From NCBI RefSeq assembly GCF_000344685.1, contig NW_006920417.1:1365776-1429775 (forward strand): a stretch of DNA of 64,000 bases, in the 5' to 3' direction. Position 1 is the first letter of the stretch. Each line of letters opens with the position of its first letter. The position numbers and the translations under genes were made by a program. This document shows, piece by piece, positions 23,530 to 34,887 of this stretch. This stretch comes from Gloeophyllum trabeum ATCC 11539. Lineage: Eukaryota; Basidiomycota; Agaricomycetes; Gloeophyllales; Gloeophyllaceae. A model generated the notes under the pieces. The model saw only the letters and a list, made by a program, of their open reading frames with translations, was not told the DNA's origin and ran no database searches.

Positions 23530-24860
23530 TTCAATGACCGATCATTGATCCATTGCCCCTCCCCATCAACTTCCCCGGCCCGCAGTTTCAAGCCAGAAAG
23601 GGCCATGCCAGGACGCCATCTTGTGGAAGAGGCGCTGGGAAGTCTGTTTGCCTGCTCAGGGCGAAAACGGTGTTATGCGAGAGTGCTCGGTTTGCCTACC
23701 GATACAAAACGGACGTTGGATTCGTTACCGGCGCCGCATATCATCGATTCATGCTGAGGAGTTCCTTGCGAGATATATACGGCCTTGGATTTCTTGGGCG
23801 GTGCCCATCACACAGGAAGGCACGGAAATGATCCCGGTATATGGGACCCGGACAAGTCGGCAGTAAGTCGTGATCCTGTTGTGTTCTGGAACAGGACCTT
23901 ACATCCTCCTTCAGCACACGAGGCCGCTATGTCTGAAAGCTGTAATACTGCTCCCCCCAAGGCTTCCTGATCTTGTCTCGGCGGAAGTGCCAGTATATGG
24001 GCGATGTGGCGCTTCTTGGACCAGGACCCTCAAGAAGGTTCGGGCACCAGGGAATGGAAACCAGAGGATTGGAGAAGCCGTGACTGCGCTGGAGCTGAAA
24101 TGGTCATCACGGAAGAACCTGTTACGGGTGATCACGTTCGTACCAACTTCTAGGTAGCTTGTCGTCGTGTTGGATAAATCCCGCATTTTGGCGACACTAT
24201 CAGCAAATGTTTCACGTGGCCTGGAAGGCCAGCGGGAGTTGAGCGCTGCTCGGAAGGGATTTGACGAATCACTGGACTGTGTCAGTCTAGCCTCGATAGT
24301 GCGTCTAGTGATGTGTCGGCGGACGGAGTGCGATGCCAACGTTTGTTCCAGGTGCATGCAGTGCCTTCGGCCAGTCAAATCAGTCCCTCCTCCTGCTGTT
24401 CACGAGGGGATGCTTTATTGGTAATCATAAGCTCCATAAGCATTCAGCTTCCGACTGATGTACCAACTTGCTCCTCGTGGCGTTCCCACCAGGTTTGACC
24501 GGGAGGTTGGAATCTCAACGTACTAACCAGAGCGAGGAATAATGCTATGTTTTTTCCGCACAAGACTGATCAAGAATTCTCACAGCATGGAACTGGCTCG
24601 CACACAGGGCGAAAGTGACTTATACCGGGACCCACAACGGGGCGGTACCGAAGTCAGAAATACAATAATGGTATTGTTGCCCTGCCCACTAGGACTTTTA
24701 CGGCGGATTAGGTTAAAGAGGCGATTTGACTTGAGGGTTTAAAGGGCAACAGAGCGATGCTCGTACTCTCCATACAGCAACCCGGAATTTAAACCCCTGT
24801 TTCCACTCGGTTTGTGGCGTCCCGCACATTCAGGGCATGAGCTGAATATTCTCAGCAGTC
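23530..24860. other. No confident gene
   Basis: The plus-strand frame 23621-23866 and the minus-strand frame 23911-24378 are open but show no motif I recognise. The context of fragments suggests decayed sequence. Confidence 0.35.
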
Positions 24861-25303
24861 ATGACATCTAGCAACCGAGAGTCTACCACTTCCACTGGAA
24901 GTGACGATAGTTTGGCTGACCTCGCCACGGCCCAGCCAGCAACCACTGCCAGCGATAAACCGCACGACGTGAGTCCACAAGATCTTCACAGAATCGGGCT
25001 GACGCTTCCTACTTGCGACAGGGTTGGGTGGTAGTTACGAGGGGCCCCAACATCGGCCGTGTCGGCCTCGTCATTAATAGGAAATCCAGTCTACTGGTAC
25101 GTCGCCGGGCGAGGGCTCAGGTTATACCAGCATTCGACTCCTGATACCGTGAATAGAGCACAGAACCTACGGGGTGGAGGTACTCTGTGAGACTGAGTGC
25201 GCATATGGAGAATGATCAGATTGTCAAGGACGCAGAAACATTGGAAGATGTCTTCAAGCATGATGACCTTCGAAGGCTGCCAGCGCCGCCATTTAGTGAT
25301 TAG
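24861..25303 (+). CDS. Small three-exon protein, function unknown
   Basis: Exons 24861-24968, 25022-25096 and 25157-25303 join in frame across 53- and 60-bp GT-AG introns to give 109 residues. The first exon is a Ser/Thr-rich, acidic, probably disordered leader. The second and third encode a compact beta-rich piece, GWVVVTRGPNIGRVGLVINR and TGWRYSVRLS, that looks like a small SH3/KOW-type barrel, followed by an acidic tail ending PAPPFSD. The in-frame fit of all three exons is the main support. The KOW comparison is only an impression. Confidence 0.6.
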
Positions 25304-25432
25304 TTGACTGTTATAAATGCCTACAATCAGGCACGCAAATTTGTCGATGTATTAGCTACCTATGTCATGAATCGTATACATCTGTTCCAGTTGGATTTGG
25401 CTCGAGAGGGAAGCGAGCGGACAAGTTTTGGA

Positions 25433-26862
25433 TCAGTATGGTGACGTGCCATAGATGTAGGCTGCTGTACGCCCAGGGACGACCTCGTCATAACAGCCCA
25501 GCCTTTTATCAGTGAGGCGTTGTAGCTTCACACTCTCTGGCGTAGAAGCCTGTATAGCGAGGATGCGCTCATGCGCCTCGGGGGCGGACATCCGATTCCT
25601 CGCCCTGGCACGCGTCATATCTTGAAGAAGACCAAGGAGGCTCGGGACTTGGTCAACGAATCCCTGCAATAATATGTGAGTCGTCTAGCTGCTACCTAGG
25701 AAACAAGAAATTTCACCTTAATCCAGCCGTAGATAGTACGGCCTGTTTGATATACATCCGCAGCAAAGGGATCAAACGGCCTTTTCCGTTTAGTCTCCGG
25801 CGCCCTCTGTTCTCGTCCGACGACCCAGTAACCCCGGCGTTCCTGGGCCAGAGTATCTGGAGGAAATTGAACGGATGATCCGAAGTCAATCAGTGCATAT
25901 TTTACAGGGAAATCCGAGCGGAATGCTGGTCTTTCTGTGTCAGGTGGAATAGTTCCGTAGAAGTTCATCTGGACGTTTTCATGGGATATATCCTGAAGGC
26001 CATGGTAGACATCACTAAGCATCAGCGACAGCCCAAGCTAGGCAATCGAAGCTGAGGACGCACGAGATGAGCAATGTTGTGACGATGGAGAAATGCCAGC
26101 GCCTAAGGGTCATTGCCATAAGTGGGTCGTTTTACGGCCACGGAGGGACTACGCTCACCCCTATCAGTTGGGACGCCCACTCTAGTGCTTCACCGGCAGT
26201 TGCGAACTCGGGCCTATCGCAGTCACCCCAGAAAGGCATGACAGCGAAGGTCCAGGCAGAGTGTTCCAATATATCAATCACGGGGACAGTGGCATTAGCA
26301 GGATTCGCTCGGATGGGATCGGAATTGAGATATCTTAATATCCGCAGCTCTTGCGTCTCTTCTGAGCCCCAGCTCACGGGTTTGATGACGACATCTCGGT
26401 TCTTCCTGTAGGTTTTCGGTGAGTAATGGCAAATGCTACATGGAGTATACACCGCTTACCTATCTCGTGCACCCCATACCTCTCCCTTCTAAAGAATTTT
26501 CAGCAAATGCATATGTGTATGGTAGCGTGGCTCACCATACTACAAAGAGGCCTCTCACGGACAAAATTAGATCGGTCTCCGTAGAGCCCAAAACTATCTA
26601 GTGCCGGACTGTCGTTTATACGAGGGAAAAGGCCTCTCGACCCACGAGAGGTGTATAGATCATACCCCTTTGAGAGGAAGAATGGTCTCAAAGCTTCCCA
26701 TTGCCAGCCAAAACCTTCTTCGTCGCACCAGAGCTTTCTCCAAGAGTGATAGTCGACGGGCAGTGAGATCTAATACACAGAAGATTAGTCGCAATAGACA
26801 ATCTATGCAGTCTTACTGCTTGGTTACCGATGACGAGTCGTTTCCGTTATAATGGGCGCCAT
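25433..26862 (-). CDS. Protein-kinase-like protein of the basidiomycete type
   Basis: The minus strand encodes, in order, SWRKLWCDEEGFGWQWEALR with a Trp-rich N-terminal region, then VVIKPVSWGSEETQELRILR with a candidate VAIK-like Lys and a Glu pair. Next come VIDILEHSAWTFAVMPFWGD (hinge region), FLHRHNIAHLDISHENVQMN (catalytic loop, HLD for HRD, Asn present), YALIDFGSSVQF (DFG) and ADVYQTGRTIYGW. It lacks a clear glycine-rich loop and has GREQRAPE where APE is expected. The last exon ends at 25433 (GTSPY). Several short introns. The first exon is not settled: the ATG at 26862 does not join in phase with the next exon by the splice sites I see. The last exon has a decayed copy at 9745-9925. 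Confidence 0.75.
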
Positions 26863-27566
26863 TTCCGTAAACGGAGCTTGACGTCGCTGTTTCAAGGTTT
26901 CGACTAGCTTCATTGCTACGCGTGTACTTGAGAATATATACATCAATGCCGTGTCATACAGACGTTCAACATCCTTTATCTTACCTTGTGCAGATCCTCC
27001 ACGTGAGCGCCGTTTACGGCAAAGGTTGTGGCGGCGGCATCCATTCAGACTCAGAGATATTAAAACGGCAAGAGCAGTCGACTTCAACTTGTGCGGGAAT
27101 CAGTGATTCATTGAAATTGAGCCAAGATGAGTATTAGAGGTGGCTGATACGAGGTGGAAGGTTAAGTTGGCAAGGACTTTGTGGGTCCTTGTATTAAAGT
27201 TGTAATACCCAATAATACCGGAGAGCACGTGATGCTGCGGGATGAAACAGGATGAAACTATCTACTTTAAGTACTTACATAATCAAAGTTCTGGCAGTGT
27301 TGCTGATGGCGCGGACCCGGGCGTTACGTAGGGAAGTACATTTTACCTCTGCTGACAGTGCTGAGTGAGTCTGAAGGAGCGACAGGCTGGAATCGAATTA
27401 CTATTCCTGAGATGCTGTTCTGAGGAGACATTGTTCGCGGGGTCCATGTGTACACCAGATTCAAGCCCTATACGCACCCCGTATAATAGACATCAATGGA
27501 TGAGATAGATTGGCCACATAAGGCTACAGGCCTTTGACAGCCTTTGACCAGTCATGACCCAATAAA
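26863..27566. other. Intergenic
   Basis: No gene supported. The minus-strand frame 26824-27087 overlaps the uncertain 5' end of the kinase-like gene. The rest is without recognisable features. Confidence 0.4.
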
Positions 27567-29177
27567 TCAGTCCCATTTCACCAGGATCTCGTCCCTCTTC
27601 CCCTGGATCTCACCCAAAGATTTGTACCCAGCCAAACCCATAGTGACCTCGGTATCAGCCAGCAAGGATCGCAAGATCTGTTCTACACCAGCTTCACCCG
27701 CAATACCGAGAGCGTACATCATCAACCGGCCAACTGCAAAGGCCATTATTGCTAAGCTCGGTTGAACCCACGGCGTACAAAGTACTTACTGAGCACACCT
27801 TGGGCGCCAAGCGCAACAGCTTTGATCACGTCCGACCCGGTGCGGATTCCGGAGTCGAAGAGGACGGTGAACTGGCCGCTTTGCTGAGCAGCCTTGACCT
27901 TAGGGGAGGAACATATTTTGTCGAGACAATACAATGAAGGAACGGCGCCATCGATTTGTCGGCCGCCTGGGGTCACCATAAGTACCCAGCGAGTGTAGAG
28001 GGGAGATCTACTCGCCATGGCTGGACACGATTATCCCCTCAATACCCATGTCAACGGCTTGTTCTGCATCCTGTGGGATAATCATCCTTATCAGTATGGT
28101 GCAAACCGCAATGAGCGGTGAAGTCGAGGTTACCCACCGCAACATGCTGAATACCCTTCAGGACAATGGGTCCATCCCAGTTCTCTCGAAGCAACTTCAG
28201 ATGGTCCCACGTCTTGAACTCACCTCCAATCTCTTGTACCCAGTCTTTAGCTAGCATGACGCGTTGTTTAAGTTTTTCGTCTCCGTTAGCAATAGCCTCA
28301 TTGATCTTTGGCTGGTTGAACGGGAAGTCCGGCCAGTCACCGTAGATGGGCTGCAGGCCGTACCGGGCCATGAATACCGGGTCCGACAGGGCATTCTGCA
28401 CGCCTACACCATGACTGGCTGGGCTGTAGAGCTTCTCGATATCGTGGATACGCCAACCCAGGACCATCGTGTCAAGAGTGACGATAAGAGCCGTGAAGCC
28501 GTTCGCTTTGGCTCGTTTCAGTAGTGACTTGGTAATGTCTTGTGACTTAGGCCTGCAATAATACTGCGTCAGATCCCTCACAAAAACATTTGTGGCAATA
28601 CGCGCCAGTATAATTGGAACCAGCGTTCACCGTCACCATTGGCTTTGGCGACTTCTTCCATAGACCGGGTTGACGGAGACGATAGACAGAACGTGACGCC
28701 TACCCTCGCCGCGGCACTCGCGGTGGCAAGTTCAGCGTCCTTGTGGACGAGACCATGAGCACCTACGGGTCCGACCATCACGGGAGACCGTTGTTTCTTG
28801 CCGAGAATGATGGTCTAGGTGTTATCATTTAGCTAGAGCTAATCCATAGGGGGACTGCTTTACTTCAAGGTTGCGATTGCCAGCGTCTCGTAGCATGCGG
28901 GGGAGGATCCTCCACTTCTCGAAGGCATCCCGGTTTGCCTTGGTGGTGGATCCGGTACCAGCTCCGGCAACGACGTACGTCCATGCCTCTGCGTCACAGT
29001 AAGCAGAAGTACAACACTAATGCACGATGAGCTCCTACCGGGACTGTCCTTGAGTGTCTCGATGAAGTTTTTCTCTAGCTCGTCGATGTTCAGGGACTTC
29101 AGGACCGGCGGACCCCTGGCGTTGTACAAGTCCTGGACGTACTTCGACCACTGCGTCTGCACGCTATGTTCCATCAT
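27567..29177 (-). CDS. FMN-dependent alpha-hydroxy acid oxidoreductase (lactate 2-monooxygenase-like), copy 1
   Basis: TIM-barrel flavoenzyme of the glycolate/lactate oxidase family. Seen in order: a start [19 protein letters not shown] aligned with its paralog at 34888, [66 protein letters not shown] (an insert typical of lactate 2-monooxygenase-like members), [10 protein letters not shown], the catalytic [15 protein letters not shown] (His and Arg), [16 protein letters not shown] and [10 protein letters not shown]. No cytochrome b5 domain is present. Several GT-AG introns at positions shared with the paralog. One oddity: the usual GRP of the FMN phosphate loop reads GRL after GVLI. About 400 residues. 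Confidence 0.88.
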
Positions 29178-29969
29178 CTTGTTTGAGGGGGTCGTCCAGG
29201 AGGTCAATCCCGAGTATCGAAGACGGCCAGCCTCTAGCAGAAGCAAGCTGCTGGGGAGCCGATCCGATGCGAAGGACGCATACTATATAACATGTCAGTT
29301 CACACGGCGATGAGTATAGTCCAGGTGACATGGCCCGTCGGACATTCGCAGTTCAGACCGACAATCCTATCAGTGCAAGAGTCCTAACAATATCTGTCCG
29401 CGCCGGAAGGACGTCCCGTGGTGCCGTAAATAGCAGGAGACCCTCGAGAAGGCTGCCACCGTGATCGGTCTGTAACTGGTAAAACAGTTCAAGACAGAGC
29501 AGGAGCGGCAGTCTTCTCAGGCCATATCTAACGAGAGAAACGTACTGCTCGGTATACAAATTCGAGACTGAACGCAGGATGCGAGTCACCGCTACAGCAG
29601 GGAAAAGCGGTCATAAAGCGGGATTAATGCAGTATAGTCTTGCTTGAAGTTAGCTTGAACAGATCACCAGCATAAATCCTGCATTTCCGCGTCGTATATA
29701 CCCTTCGTCAGGGTGTTCAGTGAGCAAGCTTCGTGATATGTCTATTAGCATAGACCAAGAGCTGGGAGATACTTGAACTTAGGCTTAGCAATTACAGACT
29801 CCGCACGGCGGAGTTTCGGCAGTAGCCGCGTTCACCAACCGGAGGGTCGTCGTCGTTGCCGACAGCGTTCGTGCAGTCCGTGTCTGCCTTCGTAACTTCC
29901 AGCCGCCGGTCCTTTCCAACCTCCTCACCTTTTTGTCAACGGCAGCCGCTGTAGCATACACCGAGCAAA
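29178..29969. other. Intergenic between divergent genes
   Basis: It lies between the FMN enzyme (minus) and VMA3 (plus). A hydrophobic minus-strand frame at 29353-29589 is open but unsupported by any motif. Both promoters must lie here. Confidence 0.4.
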
Positions 29970-30975
29970 ATGTCTGACCTGTGTCCAGTTTACGCCCCCT
30001 TTTTCGGTGCAATGGTGAGTTGGCAATGACGTTTGGCTGTCTGACGGTGTATGAACGATTGCGTGTACAGGGCTGCACTAGCGCCATTGTCTTTACATGT
30101 GAGTAGATGTTTTATCCGCCTTGCTATCGTTCCTGCGAGTTGTGGTGGAACCAAAATATGCCGAGTTCGAATTTTGACCGGGTACATGCATCATAGGCAT
30201 AGGAGCGAGGTTCGCATCTATACTTTCGCTCTCTGTAATACTGTTTGCTAATGGGATTTACATGGACTAGCTATGGTACCGCCAAGTCTGGTGTTGGTAT
30301 CTCCGCCATGTCAGTGCTGCGGCCTGACTTGATGATGAAGTGTGTCGTTCCCGTTATTATGGCTGGTATCATTGCTGTGCGTCCTTCGTGCTCCGCGTGT
30401 GTACCCATCGTTGACACAACGCGCACAGATCTACGGACTCGTCGTCTCGGTGCTCATTTCCGGTGGCTGTGAGTGCTCATGCGAGACGCCTTGAGTGTAC
30501 GGCGTTCCAACCTAACATATCTCTAGTGGAGGTGCAAATGACCCTGTTCCAAGGCTTCATTCAACTTGGTGCTGGCCTGTCAGTCGGTCTCGCTGGTCTC
30601 GCTGCTGGTTTCGCCATTGGTATCGTCGGAGATGCTGGTGTGAGGGGAACTGCGCAACAACCTAGGCTTTTCGTCGGCATGGTACGTCCTGAACTACTTA
30701 TTTCTCCTTGGGCACATCGGGAGAGGACCGACAAATAAACAAATCTCTGACCGCTTGCTCTGCTTAGATTTTGATCCTCATTTTCGCCGAAGTTCTGGGT
30801 CTTTATGGTATGTCCGCACAATCATTAGGATAATGACGTGCTGACTGTTCATAGGTCTCATCGTCGCTCTGATTATGAACACGAGGGCCTCCCAGGTCAA
30901 CCCTGGCATCGTATGTATTGATATTTTGTATCCGCCAAGACGTGTTATTGAACCTATCTGCAGTGCTCGGCATAA
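29970..30975 (+). CDS. VMA3: V-ATPase V0 proteolipid subunit c
   Basis: Membrane rotor subunit of the vacuolar proton pump. Nine exons: 29970-30014, 30071-30098, 30197-30209, 30271-30376, 30429-30468, 30527-30681, 30768-30807, 30855-30910 and 30964-30975. They total exactly 495 bases (164 residues plus stop). Exon 3 has only 13 bases and supplies the end of helix 1 (CIGAS). The protein reads [85 protein letters not shown] and [19 protein letters not shown]. The Glu in FAEVLG is the proton-carrying residue. Length and all four helices match the family. Confidence 0.96.
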
Positions 30976-31395
30976 GCAGAATACGATGAAGGGGCTTCTA
31001 AGTCGCTCCATCGTCGAAGTGATCTCTCAGGAGTCCACCCACTCCCTATTCCCTACGACCGTCCCCGCGTGTCAACCGCGGTATGTTTGCCGTGCACTAC
31101 GTCCATAGCAAAGAATTGCCTTCTGCATATAATATATCCATTTTCTCCCCGTATCTCCTTCCGTGTGCCCGAAGCGAGTTGTGAAAGGGACATGATGCTA
31201 TATCAAGCTCTCTAAGTTTGTGCTGCTTTACGCCATTATTGACGTGTACAAACGTGGCTAGGTGAAGTGGCTGCAGCTCCGTGCCAGCGTATTACTATTA
31301 GCCACAGCCTAACTTAGCTTGCACTTTGTCGGTAAGGCCTTCATTGACCTCCGCCTCGTCGTCTGCGCCAGGCCTTGCGCCTTTCACGACCAGCG
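30976..31395. other. Intergenic
   Basis: No gene. It holds the VMA3 3' region and the upstream region of the SUN-domain gene. The signal-peptide ATG of the latter is at 31396. Confidence 0.5.
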
Positions 31396-34366
31396 ATGTT
31401 GCCTGCGACTCTGATGGCACTTCTGGCGGCGTCGCCTGTGTTTTCGCAGCTGAGTTCCGCGCCGCCGAAGACCGTCAACGATCCCTTTCGTGCTATATCA
31501 CTTCAAGTGCCTAAGGAACCGGAGCCTCCGGTGTGCTGCCTGAAACCTCTATCTCGGCTGGAACCTGTAGAGGAAGAGCTGCTACTTTCTTTCGAGGAGT
31601 GGAAGGCGAAACGTTCCTCGCAGGAGCAGGAGGCGGCGCACCGACCGCGCTCCACGGGAGGGGCAAACGGGACTTCCAGAGGTTCTGGCTCGGAGCATGG
31701 AGCGGAGTCCTCGTCTTCAGATTCTTCAGTGCCCTCAGCAGCTGGCTCAAGTATCCAGGAGGCTGGAGATGCAAGTAATGTGCCCCAGGACATGCTGCCA
31801 CCGCACTTCAGAGTCCCCATCACGGATAGGTTTAACTACGCTAGCATGGACTGCTCCGCCCGGGTGCACACCGCGCACAGGTCTGCGAAGTCCCCTCATA
31901 ATATCTTGTCGTCAAAGAAAGATAGGTACATGCTCAGCCCGTGCGCGAAGCCGGACGGGGAGAAGCAGTTCGTGGTGGTCGAGCTTTGCGATGATATCCG
32001 GATAGACACTGTCCAGCTAGCCAACTTCGAGTTCTTCTCGGGGGTGTTCAAGGACTTCACGGTTAGCGTGGCGAAGACGTATACGACGGATGCGTCGGAA
32101 GGGTGGACGTATGCTGGGACCTACAGGGCGAAGAATGTACGCGGTGTTCAGGTATGTCTTCTCCGTGCGTGTTTATGGTCTTCATCTACACGCTCTAAAG
32201 CGTCGTGCTAGTCATTCCACCCTCCGACCTCCTTACGGGATTTCTATCGCTATATCCGGATAGACTTCCACTCGCACTACGGCAATGAGTACTACTGCCC
32301 CATGTCTCTTCTTAGAGTGTATGGCCTGACACATCTGGAAGAATTCAAGTGGGATATATGGGCTCAGCAGGCCGAGGCTGAGGCCAAGGCGAAAAGGGCA
32401 GCCATGGAAGAGGCAGTGGCCGCGTCCACTCAGTCTCAGGAATTACCCCAGCCCGCGGAGCGACCGAGGGAAGAGACCGTAGCGTCTGCAAACGTCTCCA
32501 CATCCCAAAGGCAGAGTACTCCACAATCCACTACCCATGAGTCACCTTCCACACAGAGTACCGAAGTATCCGCAGGCCCATCCACAGTCGAATCAGATAC
32601 TTCGGCACGGACAGCTCCGGATTCATCCAACACTCATTCGACGCCTATTCGGCATGAGGCTATGGAGTCAGATACCGAAGAGGCTGGGACGTCCCTTGGC
32701 CATCACTCTACTGATACGGCTGGTCCGAAAGAAACTGCTGACCATCCTATAGCTGCTGGTCTAAGATCGAGCACGTCTGCATCTTTACACAACACCCACA
32801 ATACAGTAACGAATCGCGATACACCAGTGCAACAGTCGGCAGCTGTCCCGCCTTTGGATGCTACCCCCACTTCCGTGGGATCGTCCTCACCACCCGCAAA
32901 TTATTCGGGTGCCTCTCCAGAGACCAGAACGTCACAATCAAATGGCAACGGCTCTATCTCGAACACCTCGTCCTCTTCGACGTCTGTGCCCACCGTGGTT
33001 GCCAGCCCGTCGACAGCCACGGTAGTGTCGCTGTCACCGGTACCGCCGGCTTCGACAGGGGGCGAATCAATTTATAGGATAATCATGAACCGACTGAGCG
33101 CCTTGGAGGGCAACACAACTCTTTATGCGAGATACGTGGAGGAACAGACCGCTGCTATACGCGAAGTCCTGAGGAGACTCGGAGAAGACGTCGGGAGACT
33201 CGAGGGTATTGTAAGAGATTATCTGCCCCTGCATTTCGACGAGTATTCATGTATGATCCTCAGGGGAAAGCGCAGGCGCAGACGTATCAACGATCAATGC
33301 ACGAGTTCGACAGGTATAGACGGAAGTTGGAGATAGAACACGGTGAATTATTATCGCGGGTGAATTATCTAGCAGACGAGGTATGTCTACTGCTTCGTGC
33401 TACGTCATCATTTCTGACGCTGGTGTTCGTCAGGTTGTGCTGGAAAAGCGGCTCGGGATCGCGCAGCTTTGCTTGCTCCTCGCTGTGCTCGTATTTATGT
33501 CACTGACGAGAGGCTCTAGAGTGGAGGGCATGATTGACCACCGAGCCGCTGCTATGTTAGACGGCATATCTAGGTCATCCTCCATGAGGGACTGGGGTAG
33601 GCGGACGCTCAGTTTCAGCGGTGATTGGGTCAGCCGTTTCAAGGCCAAAGACCCTGCTCATAGCACCCCTGGCCTAAGCAATTCTTCCAGGAAGCACGCA
33701 GGTCAGTGGACTCTGTCAGAGATCCTGCTACCTCGCTGACTCTGTCTAGATGGAAAGATTCAATTCCCTTCACGTTCGACCCCTCCGCAAAATGAGAACA
33801 TCAAGCCTAGTCGGAAAGCAGAGAGTGACCGACCACACAAAACTGGCGGTCGACCTCATACTCCTACGTCACTTCGAACGCCCGGCAGTAGATATCTTAT
33901 CCATCGAAGACCGCTGACTCCTACTGGCAACTCCTCGCCTCGTCCTCTCATACAGCGATCTAATTCGCAAGGCACACCTCATGGCTTCGCCTTGGTTGGC
34001 CCTGTACCGAAGTCGGCCAAGCGGTGGGCAAGGACGGCTCATTTGCACGAAGTCAAGACGCCAGGAAGGACCAAAGAGCAAGTCTCCGATGCATCACAAG
34101 ATACTAATGGAGATGGCGGACCAAGAACAAATGGTATGGAGGACGACTTTTCCCGCAGATCAAACCACGATCGACTAGGGGTCGACGAAGCACAAGCCCG
34201 GGTTTCGCGGATGCCATCTCCTTTACGCATCTCCTCGACGGAAGACTCGCCTGGCCACGATACAAGACAGAATTCCGAGACCGATGCAGATGCGTGGATC
34301 GATACGGATATGGACGGCTCAGAACTTGACGTCAACCCAGGTCAAGACGTGGACGTCTTCGCCTAA
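31396..34366 (+). CDS. SUN-domain protein, SLP1/SUCO type
   Basis: Five exons: 31396-32151, 32212-33210, 33264-33380, 33434-33701 and 33750-34366, giving about 918 residues. The ATG at 31396 starts a clean signal peptide (MLPATLMALLAASPVFSQ). An acidic Ser-rich stretch with LLSFEEWKAK follows, then the SUN/galactose-binding-like domain: RFNYASMDCSA, KDRYMLSPCAKP, FVVVELCDDIRIDTVQLANF, FFSGVFKDFTVS, RYIRIDFHSHYGNEYYCPMS, LRVYG. After a long Ser/Thr/Pro linker comes a coiled coil (NRLSALEGNTTLYARYVEEQ to ELLSRVNYLADE) and one membrane span (GIAQLCLLLAVLVFMSL). A basic, Ser-rich tail ends the protein. This order is that of yeast Slp1 and animal SUCO, ER/nuclear-envelope proteins linked to protein folding and quality control. 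Confidence 0.9.
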
Positions 34367-34887
34367 AACGCCGCTCGGACCGTATCCACTCCGTCAAGAG
34401 AACCATTATGTACACAGAGCAAATCATCTGGCATGGGTTCTCCAATCCCAGGCTTCTCCGGAAGCGTTCTTCAGTTCGTTTATCTCCCTCCATCTCACCT
34501 ACGGCATTCGCACGCACTACCCTCGCATTGGACTTGGACCAGCATGGTACATACACTTGTTTATTAGCATTGCATTTCATGGAACTATCGAGACCGTTTA
34601 TGTACAGTAGCATGAGCGATTTACACGGAGAGGGTCACAGGGGCGCTCTATATCCGCTGACCAACCTGAACTTCCTGATCCTGCTTTAGACCAAATACCT
34701 TCAATCGTTAAGCCGGTATCTAACCGTCGGGCACTCGGCGCATGCGTATATCAGCAGGTATCCTACCCTGCCGCCAGAGCCGTTCCTTCCGTCTATCCCC
34801 CCGTGTAAATATTAGACCTCTCCCAGGAGCTATATAGGTACTACCGGTACGGTCACCGTTGAACGGCCCTCTTGAACGAAAGGCACG
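34367..34887. other. Intergenic
   Basis: No supported gene. Short frames on both strands lack motifs. The upstream region of the second FMN enzyme lies here. Confidence 0.4.

Noticed and set aside
29353..29589. Hydrophobic minus-strand frame between the FMN enzyme and VMA3
   Set aside because: No motif, no splice extension and no homolog in the window; left as intergenic.
31375..31395. Start of the SUN-domain gene at 31375
   Set aside because: That codon is TTG. The ATG at 31396 starts a clean signal peptide.
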